DNA of 64,000 nt from Achromobacter veterisilvae (lineage in GTDB: Bacteria; Pseudomonadota; Gammaproteobacteria; Burkholderiales; Burkholderiaceae_B). The stretch lies in assembly GCF_900496975.1 (NCBI RefSeq), contig NZ_UFQC01000011.1:1-64000 (forward strand), read 5' to 3'. Position numbers and translations under genes: made by a program. Positions 42,304 to 51,442 of this stretch are shown here, one piece after another (position 1 is the first letter of the stretch; each line of letters opens with the position of its first letter). Under the pieces are notes generated by a model. The model made no database searches. It was not told the DNA's origin and worked only from the letters and a program-made list of their open reading frames with translations.

Positions 42304-43527
42304 TCAAGCGCGGTAGCGGCGGACGAGTTCGGCCGTCCGCTCGATGGCGTGCAGCGCGGCGGCCCGGTTCTGCGAAAAGTTGAGGCGGATGCTGTCGCCG
42401 GCGTCCGGGCTGAACTCCGTGCCCGGGGTCACTGTCACGCCGGCCTGGCGGCGCAGGATGCGCACGAAATCCTGGGGGGCCACGGTCAGCCTGGGCAGCC
42501 TCGGAAACAGGTAGCTTCCCGCTTCGGGCGTGCGCGCCGCCACGCCGTCGACGGCGCGCAGCACTTGCAGCAGGTCGTCGCGGATGGCCTGGTGCTGCCC
42601 GATCCGTTCCTGCATATAGCCTTCGGGCTCCTCGAACCAGGTGCGCAGCACGGCCTGGCAGTAGCCGGGCGCCCGCAGCGAGACGATGGCCTGCAGCTTT
42701 TCCATGCGGTCGAGCAGTTTCGGGGCGCCGAAAGCCACGCCCAGCCGGTAGCCGCTCAGCGATTCGGTCTTGGACGGCCCCATGATGGTGATTACGTTGC
42801 CGGGGTCGATGCCGGCTGCGCGCAGGTGCGTATATTCGACGCCCGGATAGCGCAGGCGCGAGTACAACTGGTCGACGATGACGGTCGCGCCGTAGCGGTT
42901 GGCCAGCGCGGCGATCTGCCCGATCTCGTCCTTCGAATAGACCACGCCGGCCGGATTGTTCGGATTGGAGAACAGGAAGGTCTTCACCCCTGCCTTGAAG
43001 GCCGCCTCGAGCTGGTCCAGGTCCAGGCCCGCCCGGTCGGCATGGTTCAGGTAGTCCATCTCGATGGGAACGATTTCGCCGCCGATGAACTCGACCAGCT
43101 TGCGGTTGGCGAAGTAGTCGGGCCGCACGATGGCCACCTTGTCGCCGGGCGCGACGGTCGAGGCGATCGACAGGAACAGGGCGCCCTGCGTGCCCGGGGT
43201 GATGATGAGTTCATCCGCGCCCGAGACCGGACTGCCCGTGAACCGGGCCAGGTGCTCCGCCACCTGCATGCGCAGATCGGCGCGTCCGCGATATTCCGTA
43301 TAGGCCTGTTCGCCGCCGCTCTCCACGCCGGCGACGAAGGCTTCCAGGGAACCCGGCGTGGGCGCGAACGCGTTTTCGTTCACATCGCCGTGTGAAAAGT
43401 CCACCGGCGTGCCGGGCAGGACGTCGCCTTTCAGCAGGGCATCCAGCCCGTCTCCGCGCTGGCGGACTTCCTGGCCGGGCGCGTTGTCGGTGGCCAGTCG
43501 GGCGAATTTCTGTTCGATCAAGCTCAT
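42304..43527 (-). CDS. class I/II PLP-dependent aminotransferase
   Basis: 407 residues, fold type I. The PLP lysine lies in GPSKTESLSGYRLGVAFG, with SNPNNPAGVVYSKDE and AIVDQLYSRLRYPG as supporting motifs, and FDFSHGDVNENAF near the start. It transfers an amino group between a 2-oxo acid and an amino acid (aspartate/alanine/aromatic type); the substrate is unknown. One of two aminotransferases in the operon (the other is the first gene, 56731-57957). Confidence 0.9.
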   Translation of the reverse strand: MSLIEQKFARLATDNAPGQEVRQRGDGLDALLKGDVLPGTPVDFSHGDVNENAFAPTPGSLEAFVAGVESGGEQAYTEYRGRADLRMQVAEHLARFTGSPVSGADELIITPGTQGALFLSIASTVAPGDKVAIVRPDYFANRKLVEFIGGEIVPIEMDYLNHADRAGLDLDQLEAAFKAGVKTFLFSNPNNPAGVVYSKDEIGQIAALANRYGATVIVDQLYSRLRYPGVEYTHLRAAGIDPGNVITIMGPSKTESLSGYRLGVAFGAPKLLDRMEKLQAIVSLRAPGYCQAVLRTWFEEPEGYMQERIGQHQAIRDDLLQVLRAVDGVAARTPEAGSYLFPRLPRLTVAPQDFVRILRRQAGVTVTPGTEFSPDAGDSIRLNFSQNRAAALHAIERTAELVRRYRA

Positions 43528-43566
43528 GGGATTTCCTTTCAGTAGAGTGGAAATGGCGTGCGGTGA

Positions 43567-44925
43567 CTAATGCCGGGCGGCTTGCCGTGATGCTATCCAG
43601 GATTCCAGGTGATGGATACCCGCGCCGCCCAGGCAAAATACAGGATCCGCGAACAAGTCGCGGTGCAGCGGGAGATTGGTGTCGATGCCGTCCACGACAG
43701 TCTCGCGCAATGCGACGCGCATGCGGGCCAGGGCTTGCTCGCGCGTGTCGCCGAACGCGATGAACTTGCCGATCATCGAATCGTAGTGCGGCGGCACCGC
43801 ATAGCCGGCGTAGGCATGGGAATCGACCCGCAAGCCGGGCCCGCCCGGCGGCCGCCAATGGGTGATGCGGCCCGGGCTGGGCAGGAACGAGGCAGGGTTT
43901 TCGGCATTGATCCGGCATTCGATAGCGTGGCCCTGGCGGCGGATCTGGTCCTGGCGCCAGGGCAGGGGCTCTCCGGCGGCGATGCGGATCTGCATCTGCA
44001 CGATGTCGATGCCGGTGGTCAGTTCCGTGACGGGGTGTTCGACCTGCAGGCGCGTATTCATTTCAATGAAGTAGAACTCGCCGTCTTCATACAGGAACTC
44101 GAAGGTGCCCGCGCCCCGGTAGCCGATCGACCTGCAGGCGCTGGCGCAGCGCTCGCCGATCGTCTCGATCGCCTGGCGGTCGACCCCGGGGGCGGGAGAC
44201 TCCTCCACGACCTTCTGGTGCCGCCGCTGCATGGAGCAGTCGCGCTCGCCCAGCCACACGGCCTGGCCGTGATGGTCGGCGAGGACCTGGATTTCGATGT
44301 GCCGGGGTTTCTGCAGGAACCGCTCCATATACAGGTCCGGGTTGCCGAAGGCCGCCAGGGCTTCGGCGCGCGTCGTTTCCACCGCCGCCTGCAGGGCGTC
44401 TGCGGATTCGACCACCCGCATGCCCCGGCCTCCGCCGCCGCCCGCCGCCTTGACGATCAGCGGGAAGCCGATGCGCTCGGCCTGCTGCGCGATGGCCGCG
44501 GCGTCGGTGGACAGCACGCCATCCGATCCGGGCACGCAGGGCACGCCCGACCGCAGCATGGCCTGCTTGGCCTGGACCTTGTCGCCCATCTTGCGGATCG
44601 CCGCCGGTGTCGGGCCGATGAAGGCCATGCCCGCGGCCTCGACGGCTTCGGCGAAGTCCCCGTTCTCGCTGAGGAACCCATAGCCGGGATGAATGGCCTG
44701 GGCGCCCGTCAGCCTGGCGGCGGCGAGGATGACGGACGCATTCAGATAGCTGTCCGCCGAGGGCGCGGGCCCGATGCACAGCGCCTCTCCAGCCAGCCGC
44801 ACGTAAGACGCGTCGCGGTCCGCTTCGGAATGCACGACGACGGTCTGGATGCCCAGTTCGTGGCACGCCCGTTGTATGCGCAAGGCGATTTCGCCGCGAT
44901 TGGCGATGAGGATCTTACGAAACAT
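43567..44925 (-). CDS. biotin carboxylase (AccC-like)
   Basis: 452 residues, full-length biotin carboxylase: [20 protein letters not shown] at the start, the ATP loop AGGGGGRGM (residues ~161-169), [22 protein letters not shown], and [14 protein letters not shown] (catalytic Glu/Arg region). It charges the biotin of the AccB-type carrier with bicarbonate and ATP. It overlaps the carrier gene by 11 bp. Since the carboxyltransferase-like PxpB and PxpC are in the same operon rather than AccA/AccD, this is probably a pathway-specific carboxylase and not the fatty acid enzyme. Confidence 0.92.
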   Translation of the reverse strand: MFRKILIANRGEIALRIQRACHELGIQTVVVHSEADRDASYVRLAGEALCIGPAPSADSYLNASVILAAARLTGAQAIHPGYGFLSENGDFAEAVEAAGMAFIGPTPAAIRKMGDKVQAKQAMLRSGVPCVPGSDGVLSTDAAAIAQQAERIGFPLIVKAAGGGGGRGMRVVESADALQAAVETTRAEALAAFGNPDLYMERFLQKPRHIEIQVLADHHGQAVWLGERDCSMQRRHQKVVEESPAPGVDRQAIETIGERCASACRSIGYRGAGTFEFLYEDGEFYFIEMNTRLQVEHPVTELTTGIDIVQMQIRIAAGEPLPWRQDQIRRQGHAIECRINAENPASFLPSPGRITHWRPPGGPGLRVDSHAYAGYAVPPHYDSMIGKFIAFGDTREQALARMRVALRETVVDGIDTNLPLHRDLFADPVFCLGGAGIHHLESWIASRQAARH

Positions 44926-45376
44926 GCGGCACCTCTCCCGGTTCGACGATGAACAGCGCCTGGCCCTGTTCGACCATCTGTCCGTCCTCGCAGAGCACGC
45001 GCGCGACCGTGCCGTCTTGTCCGGCGGCAACCTCGGTCAACATCTTCATGGCTTCGATGACGCACAGGGGCGCGCCGGCCGCCACCCGGCTTCCCTCGCG
45101 CGCCAACGGTTCGCCGCCCGGGCTGGCAGCCCGGTAGAACGTGCCCGCCATCGGGGCGGCGACCGTATGCGGGGCCGGCGCCGCGTCGGCCGCGGGCATT
45201 TCCGGAATCGGGCCGCCGGCAAGGGGGGCGGCCTCCCGGGCTTGCGCGGAGCACGCGCCGTCCGCGCGCCGCCGGACGCGGACGCTGAAGGCCGGCTCGC
45301 TGACATAAAGCTCGGCGATGCGCTCTTCGGCGGCGAGGTCGATCATGTCGTGGATCAATTGGGTATTCTGGGTCAT
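44915..45376 (-). CDS. biotin carboxyl carrier protein (AccB-like)
   Basis: 153 residues. An N-terminal helix-rich region, a Pro/Ala-rich linker ([16 protein letters not shown]), then a biotinyl domain with [11 protein letters not shown], the biotinylated lysine being Lys111, and [16 protein letters not shown]. It carries the carboxybiotin between biotin carboxylase and the carboxyltransferase. Starts 1 bp after the stop of the lysine-less carrier-like gene and overlaps the carboxylase gene by 11 bp, so stoichiometric coupled translation is likely. Confidence 0.92.
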   Translation of the reverse strand: MTQNTQLIHDMIDLAAEERIAELYVSEPAFSVRVRRRADGACSAQAREAAPLAGGPIPEMPAADAAPAPHTVAAPMAGTFYRAASPGGEPLAREGSRVAAGAPLCVIEAMKMLTEVAAGQDGTVARVLCEDGQMVEQGQALFIVEPGEVPHVS

Positions 45377-45377
45377 C

Positions 45378-45779
45378 TCAGCGTCGGGTGGGCTTGAGTT
45401 GGAACAGGGGCATGCCGTAATCCACGATCTGGCCATCGGCCGCGAGCACGGCGTCTATCGTCCCGCCCGCGGGCGCATGCACGGGGGCGAGGCTTTCGTC
45501 CAGCGCCACCAGCGCGAGCAATTGGCCTTCCGCCACCTCGTCGCCCGGTTCGATCCGGACGGGCAGCCTGTCGTCGTGGACGAGCCGCAGCAGGCCCAGC
45601 GTGGCGCTGCGCACGGCGATGGAGGAGGCGTCGGCGCTGGAGGCGGCCTCCGGCGCGCACGGCGCGCCGGTCTCGATCCGGATGCTGACCAGGCGGTCTC
45701 CCTCCTGGATCTCCACCGATTCGATGCCGCGCAGGTGCAGCCGGCGCGCGTACGCGCGGATGTCGGAAAGGGTCGTCAT
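45378..45779 (-). CDS. biotinyl/lipoyl-domain-like protein lacking the modified lysine
   Basis: 133 residues. The C-terminal ~65 residues align with the biotinyl domain of the neighbouring carrier: PGDEVAEGQLLALVALDESLAPVHAPAGGTIDAVL, ADGQIVDYGMPLFQL. Where the carrier has EAMKM (Lys111), this protein reads ALDES, with Glu95 in place of the lysine. It therefore cannot be biotinylated or lipoylated and may be a structural, adaptor or competing subunit. The N terminus (residues 1-60) resembles the helical N terminus of the carrier. It sits between the amidohydrolase and the true carrier. Function unknown. Confidence 0.78.
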   Translation of the reverse strand: MTTLSDIRAYARRLHLRGIESVEIQEGDRLVSIRIETGAPCAPEAASSADASSIAVRSATLGLLRLVHDDRLPVRIEPGDEVAEGQLLALVALDESLAPVHAPAGGTIDAVLAADGQIVDYGMPLFQLKPTRR

Positions 45780-45792
45780 GGCAGCCGTCCGT

Positions 45793-46596
45793 TCATTGCA
45801 GGCCATCCAGCGCCCGCAAGGTGTTCCTGACCATGCTTTCCACGGTGGGCAGCACCGCGGCAGCCAGGTCCTCGCGATAGGCGTACGGCTCTGCTTCGTC
45901 CATGTAGAGGTGCCGCGACATTTCGAGTTGCACGGCATGCACGCCGGACCCGGGGCGGCCGTAGTTGCGCGTGATGTGGCCTCCCTTGAAGCGCGCGTCG
46001 GCCACCCAACTGAACGGGCTGGCGCCGGCCGCCGCGACCGCGGCTTCGCGCAGCGCGGGCGCGCATGCGGCGCCGCTGAATGTGCCGATGTTCAGATCGG
46101 GCAGCCGGCCTTCGAACAGTCGGGGCAGCACGTTGGCGATCGAGTGCGCTTCCCAGAGCAGGACGTGGGCATGCTTCTCCCGCAAGCGCGACAGTTCCTG
46201 CAGCAGCGCATCGTGGTAGGGCTGCCAATACTGTGCGACGCGCTGCGCGGTCTCTGCTTCATCCGGCAGATCGGCGCCGTCGCGGTACAGGGCCTCTCCG
46301 AGAAAGCTCTCGGTGGGGCACAGGCCGGTGGTGGTGGTGCCGGGGTAAAGGCTGGCGCCGTCGGCGGGCCGGTTGACGTCGATGATGTAGCGCGAATAGT
46401 TGGCCTGCAGCACCGAAGCGCCCATCGCCCGGGCGAAATCGTAGAGCCGGGCAAGATGCCAGTCGGTGTCCGCGATCTTGTGGGCGGCCGGGGTCATGCG
46501 GCGCTTGAACGGCTCGGGTAGGCACTCGCCGCCGTGGGGAATGGAAATGAGCAGGGGCAGATGGCCCTGGGTCAGGCTGACGATGGGGAGAGTCAT
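45793..46596 (-). CDS. N-formylglutamate amidohydrolase family protein
   Basis: 267 residues. Family signature regions: LLISIPHGGECLPEPFKRRM, DTDWHLARLYDFARAMGAS, and VLLWEAHSI, with conserved His and Glu/Asp that bind zinc in the family. The reference activity is removal of formate from N-formyl-L-glutamate (HutG in histidine catabolism). There are no hut genes here, so in this cluster it may deacylate another N-acyl amino acid. Its start overlaps the dehydrogenase stop by 4 bp. Confidence 0.9.
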   Translation of the reverse strand: MTLPIVSLTQGHLPLLISIPHGGECLPEPFKRRMTPAAHKIADTDWHLARLYDFARAMGASVLQANYSRYIIDVNRPADGASLYPGTTTTGLCPTESFLGEALYRDGADLPDEAETAQRVAQYWQPYHDALLQELSRLREKHAHVLLWEAHSIANVLPRLFEGRLPDLNIGTFSGAACAPALREAAVAAAGASPFSWVADARFKGGHITRNYGRPGSGVHAVQLEMSRHLYMDEAEPYAYREDLAAAVLPTVESMVRNTLRALDGLQ

Positions 46597-47597
46597 GGCT
46601 GGCGCTCGGAAAGGAGGGAAGTGGCGGGGCGCCGGCGGCGGTCCCAGGCCTGCGGATGCACGAGGTGGGGCGGTTGGCGGCCGGCAAGCACGGAAAGAAT
46701 CTGTTCGGCGCATTGGCTGGCGGTGGCCTCCAGGGCCTCCTGCGTGGAGCCGGCGACGTGGGGCGTGAGCACGACGTTGGGAAGCCCGGCCACCGCCGAT
46801 CCCGCCGGCAGCGGTTCCGTTTCGAAGACGTCCAGGCCGGCGCCGAACAGGCGTCCGCCGCGTAGTGCGTCCGCCAGCGCGGATTCATCGATGAGCCCGC
46901 CCCGGGACGTATTGACGACGATGGCGCCGGGTTTCATCAGTTGCAGCGCGGCCGCGTCCAGCGTGTGCCGGGTGTCGTCGCGCAGCGGACGGTGCAGCGA
47001 TACGACGTCCGACGCCCGCAGCAGTTCCTGCAGCGTTTCGACCCGCGTTGCGCCGGAGAGCTGCGAGCCGTCGGCGGGCAGGCTGGGCGACCAGACGATC
47101 ACGCGCATGCCCAGCGCCTGCGCGGCCATGCCGCACAGCAGGCGGCCGGTGCGGCCCCAGCCCACGATGCCCAACGTCTTTCCGCAGAGCGAGAACATGG
47201 GTTGCTCGTACTTGAAGCGCCAATGGCCCGCGCGCGTGGCGGCATCGGCCTGCACGGCCTGGCGGGCGGTGGCGAGCATCAGCATCAGCGCATGCTCCGC
47301 GACGGAGCGCACGTTCGCCTCGGGAGTGAAAACGACGGGTATGCCCTTCGAAGCGGCGTGGGCGACATCTATCTTGTCCGTGCCCGTGCCGTGGTTGGCG
47401 ATGACGCACAGGCGCGGCGCGGCATCCATGAGGGCCGCGGGCAGGCTGTCGCGGACGATGACCGCGTCGGCATCGGCGATGGCTTCGCGCAGGGAGTCCA
47501 GGCCGGGGCCGGGGGATAGCCGCGCCTCCACGCCCGCGTCGCGCAGGATCTGCGCGCCTATGGGATGGATGGGTTGCGCTATGACGCAAATCGGCAT
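46593..47597 (-). CDS. D-isomer specific 2-hydroxyacid dehydrogenase (NAD-binding)
   Basis: 334 residues. Rossmann motif GIVGWGRTGRLLCGMAAQ, catalytic-arginine region NTSRGGLIDESAL, and catalytic His near LTPHVAGST. It belongs to the D-3-phosphoglycerate/D-lactate dehydrogenase superfamily and reduces a 2-oxo acid (or oxidises a D-2-hydroxy acid) with NAD(H). In this cluster it could remove the keto product of a transaminase. Cytoplasmic. It overlaps the amidohydrolase gene by 4 bp. Confidence 0.92.
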   Translation of the reverse strand: MPICVIAQPIHPIGAQILRDAGVEARLSPGPGLDSLREAIADADAVIVRDSLPAALMDAAPRLCVIANHGTGTDKIDVAHAASKGIPVVFTPEANVRSVAEHALMLMLATARQAVQADAATRAGHWRFKYEQPMFSLCGKTLGIVGWGRTGRLLCGMAAQALGMRVIVWSPSLPADGSQLSGATRVETLQELLRASDVVSLHRPLRDDTRHTLDAAALQLMKPGAIVVNTSRGGLIDESALADALRGGRLFGAGLDVFETEPLPAGSAVAGLPNVVLTPHVAGSTQEALEATASQCAEQILSVLAGRQPPHLVHPQAWDRRRRPATSLLSERQP

Positions 47598-47609
47598 GAT
47601 GAAAGATCC

Positions 47610-48896
47610 TCAGATGGGGGAGCGGTTGTGTGGTCCGGCCAGTCCGGCGCGCAGGGCGAGCACCCGGCCCAGGCTCCGGACGCCCGAGGCGAAGTCATCC
47701 ATATCCATGGCCTCGTCCGGGTTGTGGCTGCCGTTGGCGTTGCGCACGAACAGCATGGCGGTGGGAATCCCCCGGTTGGAGAAGGTCGCGGCGTCATGCC
47801 CCGCTCCGCTGGGCAGCAGGCGGGGCTGCACGCCCGACGCGAGCGCGGCATCGCGCAGCGCCTGCTGCAGGGCTTCGTCCATGACCGCGGGCTGGCTGCC
47901 CGATACCGGTCCCCATTCGAAGCGCACGCCATGCGAAGCTTCCAGTTCGCCGGCCGTCTTCAGCAGCAGCGAATCCAGCAGCCGCAGGGTGTCGACGCTG
48001 CGGGAGCGCATGTCGACGCAAAAACTCACCTGCCCGGGCACTTTGCTGAAATCGGCCTGCCGGGCATCCGTATTCACCTGGCCGAAGGTCAAGGTCAGCT
48101 CATGGCCCGCGGCTTCCAGGTCGCGCCATTCGCGCTGGAGGCGTTCGATCAGGGCCGCCAGCGCGACGACGGCATCCTGGCGGTGGGTGCGCGGCGTGGC
48201 GCCGGAATGCGCATACCGGCCCTTTACCTGCGCCTGCCGGTAGCGGTGGCTGCCGCAGATGCCGGTCACCACGCCGAGGGCATGGCCGTCTCCTTCCAGG
48301 ACCGGGCCCTGCTCGATGTGCAGTTCGACAAAGCAGTCGATGGCCTCCGGGCGCAGCGCGGCCTCGCCCCTGGCGATCGCCTCGGGCTGCCCGCCCAGTT
48401 CGCCGATGTGCTCCGACAGCGTGCGGCCGGTGTCGGCGCGGCGGCTGGACAGGGCTTGCGGGCTCAGCAGGCCGAACGCGGACGTGCTGCCGATGTAGGA
48501 AACCGGGAACCAGGCGCTTTCCTCGGCCCGGACGCCCATGACCGTGACGTCGCGGTCGGGCTGGGCGCCGTCCCTGATCCATCCGGCAAGGACCGCCAGG
48601 CCGGCGACGACGCCGGCGGCGCCGTCATAGTTCCCGCCCCTGGGAACGGAGTCCAGGTGGGAGCCCGTCATGACGACGGGCTTGTCCCGGTGCCGTCCCG
48701 GCAGCGTCAGGTACAGGTTGAGCGCCGCGTCGCGGCGGATTTCCAGGCCCAGGCGCTGCGCGGTGTCCGCCATCAGGGCGTGGGCGCGCTGTTCGCCGGC
48801 GCCGTAGGTGTCTCGGGTGATGCCTGTGCCGTCGAAGCTCAATGCGTGCAGTTGTTCGAACAGGCGCGCGGCCAGGGCCATGTCGGGTTCTATCAT
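47610..48896 (-). CDS. M20 Zn-dependent hydrolase, N-carbamoyl-L-amino-acid hydrolase type
   Basis: 428 residues, M20 metallopeptidase fold. Metal ligands and catalytic acids are visible: TGSHLDSVPRGGNYDGAAG (His80, Asp82, Asp91), MGVRAEESAWF (Glu125-Glu126), ELHIEQGPVLE (His193), and SGAGHDAATF near the C terminus. The AEES-x-WF and IEQGP motifs are those of the beta-alanine synthase/N-carbamoylase/allantoate amidohydrolase subgroup rather than true peptidases. It removes carbamoyl groups from N-carbamoyl amino acids. Overlaps the ABC ATPase gene start region by 4 bp. Confidence 0.9.
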   Translation of the reverse strand: MIEPDMALAARLFEQLHALSFDGTGITRDTYGAGEQRAHALMADTAQRLGLEIRRDAALNLYLTLPGRHRDKPVVMTGSHLDSVPRGGNYDGAAGVVAGLAVLAGWIRDGAQPDRDVTVMGVRAEESAWFPVSYIGSTSAFGLLSPQALSSRRADTGRTLSEHIGELGGQPEAIARGEAALRPEAIDCFVELHIEQGPVLEGDGHALGVVTGICGSHRYRQAQVKGRYAHSGATPRTHRQDAVVALAALIERLQREWRDLEAAGHELTLTFGQVNTDARQADFSKVPGQVSFCVDMRSRSVDTLRLLDSLLLKTAGELEASHGVRFEWGPVSGSQPAVMDEALQQALRDAALASGVQPRLLPSGAGHDAATFSNRGIPTAMLFVRNANGSHNPDEAMDMDDFASGVRSLGRVLALRAGLAGPHNRSPI

Positions 48897-50587
48897 GGGA
48901 GTTGGGGGGCCAGGGCCGCGTCGTTCAGGGATTCGGAATTCAGGATGGCGGCGCCGGGATCCCAGCCGCGCCCGGGCATGGCCGCGATGAGCTGCCGCGT
49001 ATAGGCGTCCTGGGGCGCGTCGAAAATCTGCGCCGGAGGGCCTTGCTCGACCACCCGGCCGCGGTGCATGACCAGCAGGTGGTCGCAGATCTGCGCTGCC
49101 ACGCGCAGGTCGTGGGTAATGAAGATCAGCGCCAGTTGCAGCCGCTGCTGGACGTCGTGCAGCAGCTTGAGCACCTGCGCCTGCACCGAGACGTCCAGCG
49201 CGGAGACGGATTCGTCGGCCACGATCAGTTTCGGCTCCATCGCCAGGGCGCGCGCGATGCCCACGCGCTGGCGCTGGCCGCCGGAGAACTCCCCGGGATA
49301 GCGGTCGAATGCGGAAGGATCCAGTTCCACCAGTTGCAGCAGCTCGCGGGCCCGCTTTTCGGCCTGCTGGCGCGAAACGCCGCTGGCGAGAGGCCCGTCG
49401 CAGAGGATCCGGCCCACCGTTTGCCGCGGATTGAGCGAGGCGAACGGATCCTGGAAGATCATCTGGATGTTCCGCCGTTTTGGCCTGAACTGCGCCTCGG
49501 ACAAGGGCGCGATGTCCTGGCCGTCGAAGAGCATCTGGCCGCCGTCGATGTCCAGGAGCTTGAGCAGGCATTTCCCGATGGTGGACTTGCCGGACCCGGA
49601 TTCGCCGACGATGCCCAGGGTTTCGCCGCGCCGGACCGTGAAGCTCACGTCATTGACGGCGTGGACGACGCGGCCCTTGCGGAACAGACCGCCGCCCACG
49701 GCGTAGGTCTTGTGCAGGTTCTGGACCCGCAGGACGGAGCTGCCCGCCGGCGCGGCGCGCTCGGAGGGCGACGCGCGATGGCGGGGAACGGCGCCGATGA
49801 GCCTGCGGGTATAGGGGTGCTGCGGACGGTTCAGGACCTGTTCCGCCGTGCCTTGCTCGACGAGTATTCCCTTTTCCATGACGGCGACCCGGTCGGCGAT
49901 CTCCGCGACGACCCCGAAGTCATGGGTGACGAACATCACGCCCATGCCCTTGTCGCGCTGGATGCGGGCGATCAGCGCAAGAATCTGCGCCTGCGTGGTC
50001 ACGTCCAGCGCGGTGGTGGGTTCGTCGGCGATGAGCAGTTTGGGTTCGAGCGCCAGCGCCATCGCGATCATGACGCGTTGGCGCTGGCCTCCCGACAGCC
50101 GGAAGGGCCAGGCGTGGCGGATGGCGGCGGGATCGGGCAGGCCCACCAGTTCCAGCAATTCGAGCACGCGCTTTTCCCTGGCCTCGCCCGGGTAGGCGCC
50201 GTGGACGCGCATGACTTCCGCGATCTGTTCGCCGACGGTCAGCAGGGGATTCAGCGCGGACAGCGGTTCCTGGAAGATCATGGCCATGTCGCGTCCGCGC
50301 ATGCCGCGCAGGACGTCCTCGTCCAGCGCCAGCAGGTCGCGGCCGCCCAGCAGGATCTGCCCGCCTTCGGGACGGAGATAGTGGGGAAGCAGGCCCATGA
50401 TGGCATTGGCGCTCATGGACTTGCCGGAACCGGACTCTCCCACGATGCACAGGATTTCGCCCGCGTGGATGTCGTAGGAGATGTCCCGGACGGCATAGGG
50501 GCGGTCGCCGCCCGCGGGGAGGGCGATGCTCAGGTTCCTGATGGAGAGCAGCGGCGGATCGGAAGGGGGCAATGTTTGCTTGGTCAC
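48893..50587 (-). CDS. fused dipeptide/oligopeptide ABC ATPase (DppD-DppF)
   Basis: 564 residues with two complete ATP-binding cassettes. First: Walker [10 protein letters not shown], signature [15 protein letters not shown], Walker [14 protein letters not shown]. Second (after ~residue 290): Walker [38 protein letters not shown]. In most species these are separate DppD and DppF subunits. I use the GTG at 50587, which has GGAGCC about nine bases upstream; another GTG at 50602 has no ribosome site. Energises the DppB/C channel next door. Confidence 0.92.
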   Translation of the reverse strand: MTKQTLPPSDPPLLSIRNLSIALPAGGDRPYAVRDISYDIHAGEILCIVGESGSGKSMSANAIMGLLPHYLRPEGGQILLGGRDLLALDEDVLRGMRGRDMAMIFQEPLSALNPLLTVGEQIAEVMRVHGAYPGEAREKRVLELLELVGLPDPAAIRHAWPFRLSGGQRQRVMIAMALALEPKLLIADEPTTALDVTTQAQILALIARIQRDKGMGVMFVTHDFGVVAEIADRVAVMEKGILVEQGTAEQVLNRPQHPYTRRLIGAVPRHRASPSERAAPAGSSVLRVQNLHKTYAVGGGLFRKGRVVHAVNDVSFTVRRGETLGIVGESGSGKSTIGKCLLKLLDIDGGQMLFDGQDIAPLSEAQFRPKRRNIQMIFQDPFASLNPRQTVGRILCDGPLASGVSRQQAEKRARELLQLVELDPSAFDRYPGEFSGGQRQRVGIARALAMEPKLIVADESVSALDVSVQAQVLKLLHDVQQRLQLALIFITHDLRVAAQICDHLLVMHRGRVVEQGPPAQIFDAPQDAYTRQLIAAMPGRGWDPGAAILNSESLNDAALAPQLP

Positions 50588-50591
50588 GGGG

Positions 50592-51431
50592 TCAGGCTCC
50601 ACGCTTGCGGAGTTGCGGGTTGAGAGCGTCGTTCAGACCCTCGCCGATCAGGTTGATGGCCAGCACGGTCAGCATGATCGCGAGACCCGGCCACAGGCTC
50701 ATCCACTGCGATTCGCGCAGCATGGTGCGCGCGGCGCCGATCATGTAGCCCCAGCTCATGAGATTGCGGTCGCCCAGGCCGAGGAACGACAGCGCCGATT
50801 CGGTCAGGATGGCGGTGGCGGTCATGAGCGATGCCGTCACGATGATGGGCGAGGCCGTGTTGGGCAGGATCTGGGTCAGGATGATGCGGCTGGGCCGCTG
50901 GCCGATCACGACGGCGGCCTGCACGAATTCGCGCGTCTTCAGCGTCATGAATTCGGCGCGGACCAGGCGGGCGACGGGCGGCCAGGAGACCATCGCGATC
51001 GCGCCGACGATGGAATACAGGGAGGGCTTGAATATCGCCACCAGCACCATGGCCATCGCCAACTGAGGCACCGTCTGGAAGAACTCGGTCGCGCGCATCA
51101 GGGCGTCGTCCACCCACTTTCCGTAGTACCCGGCGAGTGCGCCCACCAGAATGCCGACGAACACCGCCACCAGGGTCGAGATGACGCCGATCATGAGGGA
51201 GACGCGGGCGCCGTACGCCAGTCCCGCGGCGATGTCGCGGCCCAGCATGTCCGTTCCCAGGAGATAGGCGGGATCGGTGAAGGGCTTGATGAGGGGCTGG
51301 GCCACCATCATCCACGGCGATTCTTCATAGAGGACCGACGCCGACGCGCCGACCGCGATGACGATCAGCAGCAGGAGCGTGCCGGCGGCGGCGCCGCGGT
51401 TGGCAAGGAATCTGTTCAGGAATTTCTTCAT
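50592..51431 (-). CDS. dipeptide-type ABC permease (DppC-like)
   Basis: 279 residues, about six helices. N-terminal RFLANRGAAAGTLLLLIVIAVG, the LGTDMLGRDIAAGLAYGARVSL motif, and the EAA-type loop FVQAAVVIGQRPSRIILTQILPNTASPIIV are those of DppC/OppC. It pairs with the DppB-like permease upstream (11 bp gap) and the fused ATPase downstream (4 bp gap). Confidence 0.92.
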   Translation of the reverse strand: MKKFLNRFLANRGAAAGTLLLLIVIAVGASASVLYEESPWMMVAQPLIKPFTDPAYLLGTDMLGRDIAAGLAYGARVSLMIGVISTLVAVFVGILVGALAGYYGKWVDDALMRATEFFQTVPQLAMAMVLVAIFKPSLYSIVGAIAMVSWPPVARLVRAEFMTLKTREFVQAAVVIGQRPSRIILTQILPNTASPIIVTASLMTATAILTESALSFLGLGDRNLMSWGYMIGAARTMLRESQWMSLWPGLAIMLTVLAINLIGEGLNDALNPQLRKRGA

Positions 51432-51442
51432 GGCGGTGTCCT

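Noticed and set aside
41905-43527. RidA plus DapA-like enzyme as part of lysine biosynthesis
   Set aside because: The DapA-like protein lacks the Tyr and Arg needed, and the operon is otherwise catabolic with its own importer.
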